Origin: Atrina japonica
Taxonomy: Eukaryota; Mollusca; Bivalvia; Pterioida; Pinnidae
Direction of reading: 5' to 3'
NCBI GenBank assembly: GCA_030159075.1
Contig: BROG01000401.1
Coordinates: forward strand, 124,001 to 188,000
Length of the DNA: 64,000 nucleotides
Below, one piece after another: positions 52,080-63,300 of this stretch. Both the position numbers and the translations under genes were made by a program. A model generated the notes under the pieces. The model worked only from the letters and a program-made list of their open reading frames with translations, had not been told where the DNA came from and searched no databases. How positions within the stretch are numbered: position 1 is the stretch's first letter; each line of letters opens with the position of its first letter.

Positions 52080-53165
52080 TACTACAGTACACACACTGAC
52101 CCATGTTCCTGTAGCACTCAAAGAATTGGGTTAATAATAGAAATACCAGGGGTCAAATTTGACATTTCATGCTGAACTTCTCTCACCTTTTCTATTTTCA
52201 TACTGATCTCATTTACACACATATAGGCATCATAATGTTAATAATCTCAAGTCTGGATTTCCATTTAGGCTAGCATACACAGTACATTATCATTCATTTC
52301 AACATTGTTATACAACCATTGGCAGTATATTCAAATCTTGGCTACCCAAAAAGAGGAATAGCAAGTTCTTGTACTGCTTCAATTTTGCATTTTAAATCAG
52401 CTAAGGTCTTCTTTTTGTAATTTTACAAATTGCAAGGAAAATGTAAATCTTAAAGCAAACATCATTGGCTTTGCATTATTCAGATGCATTATAGCAACTA
52501 TGTGTAGGTTTCAAAGGCTAAAAGAGCGGCAGTTACAAAAATAAATTAATTAGCATAAACAAATCACGAAAATAACAAATAATCTTTAAAAAATACGGGT
52601 AAACCAGTAAATGAAAGCAAATGAAAAAAATAAAGGAAAAATAAAAAACACAATAAAAGAACAAAGAAAACACGAAATTGTAAAATAAATTTAACAAAAT
52701 GACAACATGCAGTTTGAGCAGATAAAATCATAACAGTTTCCTTTTCAAATTTTGAAAAGACATGTCCAGAATTACAAGCATGTCAGCAGTAAATAATCAC
52801 TTGGAGCATACATGTATAGCATAAGCCTGGATAGAAAGCTTTACACTGTAACTGTTGACATAATTGTAATTTATACCTACACAAACTATGCTTCACTTTG
52901 GAAACAAATGTCATGAAACATGATACGATTTAACTCATTCACCCCTAAAGACACATTTAGACTGACCTAAGTCAATGATTTAGAGAAGAGTCCATTGTTT
53001 TTCAGGGGTTGATGAGTTAATTATAGTCTTGAATGATTACAATATATTCATATATACTAATGACAGAGAACATGATTTGTTACACCTAAATATATTGTAA
53101 CTTTCATCCATTTTGTTTCATTTATATGAATGTATAACATCTGTAAGTGTAGAATTTCTGTTTTG
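52080..53165. other. Downstream flank of the sulfotransferase gene
   Basis: AT-rich and without a recognised coding sequence. The 3' UTR of the minus-strand gene should lie here, but I could not fix a poly(A) site: a minus-strand AATAAA is not obvious close to the stop. Confidence 0.35.
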
Positions 53166-53169
53166 TCAA

Positions 53170-53357
53170 CTATTCACCAAATAGGTACTTTTCATCATCA
53201 AGTATTTCAGCTAACTTCTCATTATAAGGTTTGTAGAATTCATCTAACAGTTCTCTTGTTATATTGTGCATATCACCAACTTTTTTATCTTTGAATTTCC
53301 TTTTATTTGCAATTGGTTGTTTGACTATTTGTCTCAGGTTTTCACGTGACAGTTTTC
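53170..53357 (-). CDS. CHST15-like: CHST15-like terminal exon with stop codon
   Basis: The shortest version of the last exon starts after acceptor ttcttttacag (AG at 53359-53358). It encodes KLSRENLRQIVKQPIANKR, then DMHNITRELLDEFYKPYNEK and AEILDDEKYLFGE, with the stop TAG at 53172-53170. From recall, this start gives the same spacing as vertebrate CHST15 between FLNL and the LSEKQ-type segment, so it is taken as the ancestral acceptor. The exon can be extended upstream by multiples of 17 codons through the 51-bp array. Confidence 0.88.
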
Positions 53358-56300
53358 CTGTAAAAGAAATAATAGTATCATACACGAGGTCTTCACATGA
53401 CAGTTTACCTGTAAAAGAAATAATAGTATCATACACGAGGTCTTCACATGACAGTTTACCTGTAAAAGAAATAATAGTATCATACACGAGGTCTTCACGT
53501 GACAGTTTACCTATAAAAGAAATAATAGTATCATACACGAGGTCTTCACGTGACAGTTTACCTATAAAAGAAATAATAGTATCATACACGAGGTCTTTAC
53601 GTGACAGTTTACCTATAAAAGAAATAATAGTATCATACACGAGGTCTTTACGTGACAGTTTACCTAAAATAAAAGAACCATATATTAGAAAACGATAGAG
53701 AATAAGAAATCAAATGCCGAAATGACCAAAACGAAGAAGATGAAAACGAGAGGTGAGTAGTTTTAACGGAAACCAGTTACAACTGAAATCTTATACTCGG
53801 TCACACAAGACTCAAAACTCCTGTTAACGGTAATTTTTGTTACTCCGCTACTTCTGGGGATTTATGTCCCCAACAAAAATCAATACAAAGAACTTTTGTA
53901 TTCATACGAGTGTTGGAGGTACATCCTAATGTGTGTAAATGCATTACAGTAAACCAAATATATATAGATTCTTTTATCAAAAATATTACTCTAGTTGAAT
54001 GTCTTCCCTGCAAATTATATGATTAATGTCATGATAGAGGTTATAACAAATAAAAGAACAGAAGGAATACACATTGAATATCCTTGAAGAAAACATTAGT
54101 TTTTACTGTACTATATTGTTTTGAAACTGTAGAAAAACAATTAAGCATCGAAATCTGCATGATCACTATATGACTGTTCGAGCCATAAATATTGATTTAA
54201 AAAACGGCCACCTAAGTGTCATGTCCAATCCCTAGCGCTCTACAGGAGCTGGAGTTATGTTATGGTCATTGTATGTTCTCATTAAAGTGGAAATACATCA
54301 GATAAAAGTGCTTACTGGTGTGGGACCTATTCTCGGACAGTGCCTATTGTCGGACACTTCTCATTACACGTAAATGAACAATATTTTTCCAGATATTTTT
54401 AATACATCGTCGGACTTTAAAGATTAATTGAAACATGTTACAAAAATATGATTTATAATTCCACTATAACAATATTGACTTTCCATCGTACTATGCAACA
54501 CAAGCCGGGATGGAAGTGACATCACCAGCTCAACGCAAATACTACTACTGTCCGACAATAGGTCCTCCTGTATCACGATTACGGCATTCATGTTAGGTTT
54601 TTTAAATGGGCTAAATTCACTTTTTATTTCGTATTTTCCACCAAAATTTATCAAATTGTATTGCATTAAAAGGTAACCAAAATTTCAAAGCAATTCTATT
54701 GGTTGAACTGAAGATATTCGGTAAAAACCTCGATGTTGGTCCAAGAATAGGTACCGCACCAGTATCTACTGAAATTTATAATACAATTTTTGTTATTGGA
54801 AACCTTGATATCATGTTCCTTAAGCAAAAAAAAAGCATTTTCATCAAATATTTATAATACGACTTCAGTTTAAAATTGTTTTATGTTGAAAAATCTTTGA
54901 TAGAATAAGTCTAATTATACTCACTTAGTTGTAGGAATTTGAATATTTTCAATATGGTGGGTCTTAAATTTTCTGCATACTCCTCCAGTGTAAGAACTAA
55001 TATCTGATTTCTTGGAAATACCTTCAGCCAGTCTTGTAAAAAGACAGAATACATTCCTAATCGTATTCTCACCTATAAATGTAAAAACATACAAAACCAA
55101 TGGTTAAAAATTGAGCTAAATACGTTATAGGGGCATTAACTGTGTTTTACTAAGATTGATATACAATACCAAAAAAAAAGATATACACAGGTATAAAAAT
55201 GCTTAAATTCCTATAGTTTGTGAAAGTTCTTGAGCCAAAGAGATCTATACAACGGAAGTTAGTCAATTTTCAAATTATGAAAAGACACGACTGCCTTTTC
55301 AAATTTTTAAAATTTTCTAACGAAAGTTATATAAACACAATAATCAACTTAAACGATTTGTTGAATCTGTTCCTACAATAACTGAAAACTTGCGTAGTAC
55401 GGAACAGTAGACTACATACACCATTGGGTTCGAACTCTCGTGATCGCGTCAAACCTGTACCTCGCTTCAAAAAATTATAACTTTGGTAGTATGTTTATAA
55501 TATTCAATCACAATTTCTCCAGATTACATCAATATGTAGGTAGGAAACCCGAAACTGTTAGAGACTTCAATAATGCCCCCCTTTCCCTCCAATGTCTTTA
55601 ATCACCAACTTTGACCGCCGATAATTGACCTGATGCAGCTTCATGTACAAACATTTTTATTACATTTGCTAAGCCAATGGACTTTATTCAGCTGTATTGG
55701 TTATTTGTATATGTTTAACTAACTGTAGCTTCGTTTATCCAACCGCGTAAGAGTGGAATAACAACACAATGGTAGAAACAATGGTTTGGCACTTTTACAA
55801 TTGCAGTTGATTAACTCAACCTTACTATTTGTATATGAATACCACAATGGACCATATTTTCACAAAAAAATAGTTTTATGACTAGCTCTTATTTGTTATT
55901 GTACAGCAAGTACAAAAAGTAACAAGAGGTCCAAAGGGCCTTAAGTCGCTCACCTGGTAAAATTGGTCAACATTGCAAAAAACATAAAAATGTGTTAAAG
56001 ATTAGATCGCAAATAAACATAAAAAACAGTAATCTCATGGGGAGGCTTACTAATCACCCTAGTGATGTTTATTTTACTGACAATATACTGAAAAGCAACC
56101 AAAAGCTTGAAAAATTAATTGAAATGGAGAATTAACTTGCATACGGGTAGACTTGCCTTGTCGATATTTTTAAAGTATTTCAAGATAATGTGTAACAACA
56201 GTAGAAAAACATGCAAAATCAATTTAAAAGGGAAACTAACTTTCACAAGGACCGCTCTCACAAGGGTTAACCTGACAATTTAATTCCTGTTACTTTTTCA

Positions 56301-59300
56301 TAGATCTTTGCATACTGAACATTTTTGCTTCTATCTCTTTCTCTCTATCTATTATACTTTTCAAGATAATGCCAAAAACATAAAAAAATCCACTTAAAAG
56401 GGGAAAAACTACCATTACGGGCAACCTGACAATTTCGGTCCTATTAACTTTGTTGTAGCACTAAGCATTCTGAACATTTGTGCTTCTTTTACTTTCTCTC
56501 TATCTATCATACTTTTCAAAATATGTCAAAAACCATTCAAAAACATGAAAAATCCAGTTAAAAGGGGAAAAAATCCTATATGGGGCAACCTGACATTTTT
56601 GGCCTTATTGACTTTTTTGTAGATCTTTGCACGCTGAACATTTTTTGCTTCTTTCACTTTCTCTCTATCTAATTTACTTTTCAAGATAATAGTACAAAAT
56701 TGTCAAAAACATGAAAAATCCACTTAAAAGCGAAAATAACTCCCATAAGGGGCGACCTGACAATTTCGGCCCTCGTGATTTTTGTATCTCTTTGCATGCT
56801 AAACATTTTTTGCTTCTTTCACTTCTACTCTACCTATTACACTTTTCAAGATAATGTCAAAATACATCCTAAAACATGAAAAATCCACTTAAAAGGGGAA
56901 AAAACTCCTATTAGGGGCAACCTGACAATTTTGGCCCTATTGACTTTTTTGTAGCTTTCTGCATACTGAATATGTTTGATTATTTCACTTTTACTCTATC
57001 TATTATACTTTTCAAGATAATGTCAAAAAACATCCAAAAAACAGGAAAAATCATCTTAAAATGGGAAATAACTTCCATAAGGGGCAACCCGAGAACTTCG
57101 GCACTATTGACTTTTTGTAGATCTTTGCATGCTGAAATTGTTTTTGCTTCTTTCACTTTTACTCTACCTATCATAGTTTTCAATGTCAAAAAACATCCAA
57201 AAACATTAAAAGTTCAGAAAAAGGGGAAATAACTCGACCCAACAATTTCCACAAAAATGAAATATTTGTAGATTTTTGCAAGCTGATCATTTTAAGGTAA
57301 CGGTTTTTCTCTAGCTTTATTAATTTTAGAGATACATGTATTAAATCAAAAATATTTGCTGACTCATTCATTCTATATTTAGCCATGGCAGCCATGTTTG
57401 GTCCTAGCCCTTTTCATCTGCAAACTTTATGCAGCTTTACATGGTTCTACTTCCTGTCAAGTTTGGTTCAAATTTGTCCATTGGTTCTGGAGAAGTAGAC
57501 AAAAATGTTGAAAATTTTACAAAAAAAACATATTTCCATTTACTTAGGTGTCTTCTTTCTCTGTAGATATTGACTTAACAATCACGCATACAGAATTTGA
57601 AACTTATCTGATCATTGGTTCATGAGAAGAAGATTTTTAAAGATGTATCACGCTTTGGTCCTTCTAGGCCCCTTTTAGGTTTCACATGGGGATGCTATAT
57701 ACCAACTTTGGTTAAAATTGGCCCATTGGTTCTTGAGAACATGTTTAAATGCAAAAGTTAATAGACGAACGATGACAGACAACGAACCTTTGGCTATAAC
57801 AATAGCTCACTTGGCCCTTCGGGCCAGATGAGCTAAAAATATACAAAATCGAAATATTTTGGTAAACACAGCTAATGCCCATTTAAATCGATATGAGCTG
57901 TCGTAGGTGAAAATTTTAACATGCCGATTTTATGTGATATTTTATCTCATATATATTCCAAAGAGACCATCTGGTGGTTAGAGTAACAAATACAAAAGAA
58001 TTGCAACAATTTTGCCAAACGTAACCCGTAATATCAGTTATTTTTTGTGTACTTGATTCATTATTTCGAAGTGAGGACATTCATATCATAACACGTGGTC
58101 TGAGCATCCATTTGTTTATAATTTTACGATTTTCTCATGCAGAATTTGGAATTATGTTTGATATTCTCAAGTTTAAACTGATTAATTACATGGTTGTGAA
58201 CTGTATATTAGCCGGAAGAATGTCGAGATGGAGTAAATAACTACCTGGATATCAATATTTATTTTCGACATACAGGTAAGTTATACTCAAACTTACTTAC
58301 TTCACAAGTTTGTTCTTTGCGACTGTAGTTAGACAATGACGACTGATTTAGCAAACTCGCCTTTTATATCGGTTGTGGGGGCTTGTTTCTATTCCGAAAA
58401 TTGCACAAATATGGCTACCAATGGAAGTAAAACACTGGGGATGTTTCATAAACATTATTATTTTTTTAATTAATAAAATAGGTTGAAAATTTGAGATGAC
58501 AGCTTTAATTATATAAATATATCATATAAGTTCTGTCAGAACTGTTTGTACTCATATCATGTGACTGCACCAGAAGGTAGCACAAGGTCACTTCCTGTTT
58601 GTAAATATTTACACTGACGACATTGAGCAATATCTTATTTCAATTCATCTGCAAGGAATAAAGTTAAGATAAATGTTCACTTTTGTAAGGGTGACAAGTG
58701 ACGTCACTTCTCTGTATGTTGCTCTACAAATCGTTTCCGTCAATAAACCTTCATCAGTTGAGTTTGTAGCTAATTTGACTTTCTCACACCTATCACTTTA
58801 TAATATCCAATTTCTAGGTCATATATACAATACACTGCATAGCCGGAAGTGATGCTGCTCTCCCTACCTTTCCTTTGAATGTGCATACTATTATGAAAAA
58901 TCAAGACGGACATTAACAACTCTAAAATGGTCTATTAAGATCACTTTCTACATGAATTTTCTAGAAAAAGATTTATCTTAGCAATATTTTGTTCTCCAGT
59001 ACACTCCCAAGAAAACCTTATCCACCCAAATCCCAAAATGTCCTCCTTGAACAATAAAAGTCAATGATCCAATAAAGTCACCTTTTGTGAAAAAAAAAAT
59101 ATACTATCCTGATCCTAGACTTCACTCATTAACCCCCGAGAAACAATGAACTCTTCTATAAATCAATGACTAAGGCATGTTCAAATGTGTTTTTAGGGAT
59201 ATATGAGTTAATGATTATACTCACTTTTGTTCGATATGCTACTGTTTTGTTATAAACACAATATCTAACCGAGTGCTCCTTGGTGCAGTTGTTATATACT

Positions 59301-60010
59301 TCCACAGCATATGATACATGTTTATGGAAATCATCAGCAGACTTGTTCTGCGCAGTGAAATACAGGTAATCGGAAAACAACCTGCAAAAAAATATATACA
59401 TGTCATACTCATGCCGAGAGTCAAATCAGCTTCTTGCTTAACTGATAAAGTCTTATTGACAGAAACCATTGTTTTGAGCATTTGCTTTGGTGTTTTTCTT
59501 GTGCAAAACTATAATATCTCAACTGCATACATACTACATATCTGGCACTATTATCATTTTGGTTAATTAACTTTTTAATTAGGGTACACTAGTTATGAGT
59601 ATTACCACAAAACCAAAGCATAAACATAATAATTAAAACATTTCTTCATGATTAGATCAGTCAATATTTAGAACATGCAGACAATTAATTACTTGAAACG
59701 ACACAAAGTTCTAATATGCGTAGTCAACACACACAAAGAGTTGTGTTTGTTTTATTAATGAAGAAAATTTTTGTAGTAATAATCAAGTACAGAAAAATGC
59801 TTGTATTCTTTGGAAGATAATTAAGTTTCTCACCTTTTGCTTGGATTTCTTACACATATAATTATCTTAGCATTTGGAATGACATGACGTATATATTCAG
59901 CATTAGTATAAAGAGGTTCACTGTTAAAGGCATTTTCTGGAAAGTGCCACCAATCATCATTTTCCCAAAATACAGACGCACTAGCTTCACCTGAAGATAA
60001 AATTACAGTG

Positions 60011-60046
<36 letters not shown>

Positions 60047-60238
60047 CGTGCGTGAGTGCACGTGTGTGTGTTTATGTATGTATGTGTGTGCATGTGTGTG
60101 TATACTCTGTGTATGTGTGAGAGACTTGAATTAAAATTCAGGTAGATAGACAAAACAGATTGGCAGACAGAGCCAGGTATATAGTTAGATTGATAGAATG
60201 AATCATTTTTCAAATAACAGAAACAGCGATAGATAGAT

Positions 60239-60333
<95 letters not shown>

Positions 60334-63300
60334 GCCAGCCAGCCAGACAGAGTGGAGCATTTTTCAAAAGAGATAACTACAATAATCTATTAATTTAAAT
60401 ATCTTATGCATGGTACTCATTGGTTCATTTCAATTTATCAGTTTCTTAATACATGTCATCGACTGTGAATTTAATATTTTGATAATGAAATGTTATTACA
60501 ACTTTTGTTTTAAAGCCACATTCCTGGCAGTAATGTTCATAACTAAACTTTTCTGTAATCACTTAATGCGTATTCGTATGAACTTTCGTCGTATTTTTAA
60601 AGTCCTATTCCAACTAATTAGTCAATTAATCGTGGGAAACACATAACACATTGATCTATTTATAAACGTTAAGGTGTTGCCAGTCACGTGGTGACGCTTT
60701 ACTGATCGTGTTCGTTTCACTGTCCAGGACAATCCAGACAAGTGGAACACCAATCCAATGCTCTTGAAAACCGTCCTCGGCAAGTAATAAAGCCATAAAC
60801 TTACGTGAATTATGTAAATTTTATCGACATCTTTGAAATAACTACTTCCTGTCCTGGTACATTCAACTGCAACATGTTCTGAGACTGACGGAACAGTTCT
60901 CTCGCGGTGAATCGAGCACACCCTTTATATCACTCGTACACCAAAGTAAATTTGAGAATTCCTAAAGAATCCCCCCTAATAGCTCAATTAAAACATCATT
61001 TTTTTTCATTTTCGTCGGTTAGGAGTGGTTTTCTAATGAAAATGTCATAAATGACAATAACGTCCAGAAAATTACAATACTGTCCCCGGAATGTTGCTTC
61101 AAACATTTAATGGATTTAGTGTTTATGTAAGCATGTAAAGTTCTGTAAATGTTTTCTTCAGTGATAGTACATGATGTCATATTTTGTGTTCAAACTCATG
61201 TTTATATGATAGTTAGTTTATCATATAAAGTGTCCTAATATCTGGCATCATATTTCTGTATATATATGACGAAAGCCTAAAGATGTCAAATTGATAGTTT
61301 TAAATTATGACACCTAGCTCTTTTTGAGACCTGTTTTATCATGGTTGATTTGTAATGTGAATTCAGTTTCACTCTTAAAGAAGCAATTTTGTTTCAAACC
61401 CGTGGTCACAAGGAAATTGACCTAATGTTGACATTAAATATGACGATACCACTTTGTCTGCAACCTATGATTATGAGAATACTGATAACTGCCGTATTAG
61501 TCACATAAAATCAGGATTTTTTGTGGGATTCACATATGCAGTCTATTTTCTCTGCAAAAACATTTGTTTGATGCCCAAAATAATTATATTTTGCCAACTT
61601 TACAGTCCCTGTCCTTCGGATGAGACAGTAAAAACCTAGGTCTCGTGTCACAGTAGGTGTCGGCACGTTAAAGAACCCTCACTGCTCAATGGCCAGTGCC
61701 GAGCATAGACCAAAATTTGAAGCCCTTCACGGACATTTGGTGACGTCTCCATGAGTGAAATATTCTTGAGTGGGACGTTAAACAACAATAAACAAACAAA
61801 TAGCCAACTTTACTGACAACGTATATGCCTTTGTATATGAAACAGAAGACAGAGATAGTCCTGAATACGGAAAAGAAAATTCATTGAAAGTTTATTTTTG
61901 TTTTTTTTTACCTGTGATTATATGGTGGTAATTTACGTCTGTATTTTCATCGTTTTCAACTTTCTTCTCTATATGCAGGGCTGCTTTATCAAACATATCG
62001 ATATAATCAGATATCGGTATTATATCCGTGTAATTCAATCGTCTTCCTGTGTAGAAAAATAATGACAGTATGTTAGTTGACATCATGCAGGAAAAATGTT
62101 AACATACAGTATTGTATTTATAAAAATATCTCATCAACCACTGAAAAACAATGGACTCCTCTATTATTCAATCACTTAGACCAGTCTAAATGTGTCTTTA
62201 GGGTGAATGGTTAAGTTTATTTTTCAAAAATATTTCTTTCCTTTTTACTACTTAAATGATATACAATTACAAAAAAGAAATATGCACAAGCATAAAAATT
62301 CTTACATTCCTATATATTTTGTGATTATTGCCTTGAGAAACCCTTTGGCAATTATTCACTTGCAGTTGATTAATTCAATCTTATCTGTATATGCATACCA
62401 CAGTGGACCCGACCTTATTTTCACAAAATATATGGGAATATACAGTTGTATGCCTGTGCATAGCTCTTATCTGTTATTGTATATCAAGTATAAGAAGTAA
62501 AAGTAGAAAATATCAAAATATTTTTGGTAAACACAGCTCATACCCCTTTAAAACAGAACATACGTGTGTCCATGAGTGCATATATTTACAGAGTTACAAA
62601 CAACAAGAAATTAACAAACTCGGACTAGATTCTAGATCTATAAATAATACGTTTTATTAATGGAATGATAATCAGAAAAAAATTATTTTTATATGAGGGT
62701 CAACTCTAATTTTGCATATGTATATATCAAGATTTAAGATTATCTTTTTTTTACCAGAAAATACAATGGTATTGAGAAGAATAAACAAATATACAATATA
62801 ATATACAGTTTTTGTAGTGTTCATATACAATGTAGGTTCTAATACAAATCTGTGATACTTATCATGGAGAGGTCATTACTCTAATTAATTTACATAATAT
62901 ATGTAACATGTAAACATTATTTAAATGATATTAAATTTCTATAACTAAAATGTTTGGTCGAGATCCTTTTCTATAATAACTATATCGATTTCTTACATTA
63001 GCAAAAGTTTAACATGTAAATTAATAGTGAAACTCATCACAAATAACACAAAGAACAAAATTTTTAGATCAACAATGTTTCTCTTTATTAATATCTGCAT
63101 CTTTGTTCCATGACATTGCGTGGTTAGAGTTCAGAATGTTCAAACGGGGGTCAATGCCCCAAGGTGACAATATATAAGAGTATACAAATTAAAGAGGTCA
63201 GTAACCCACATCCACGCATCTGCATTTGATCTATATCTTTTAACAAGTATACTTCAACGAAGAAGGTTCTTCAGTTTTTAATCCCGGATAAATGAAATAA

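Larger units (their letters stand above)
55127..57887. mobile_element. MITE family A copy interrupted by a 1.9-kb element
   Basis: The left end ataggggcattaactgtgtt and the right end ggtaaacacagctaatgccc match the family A termini. Family sequence runs to about 55922, stops at the inserted element and resumes at about 57841 with acaaaatcgaaatattttgg, which is contiguous in the uninterrupted copy at 62236-62553. Confidence 0.8.

Noticed and set aside
59991..60360. Extended N-terminal part of the 176-codon frame over the GEAS exon
   Set aside because: It is a translation of (GATA)n, (TG)n and (TA)n intronic repeats; a clear acceptor AG lies at 59991-59992.
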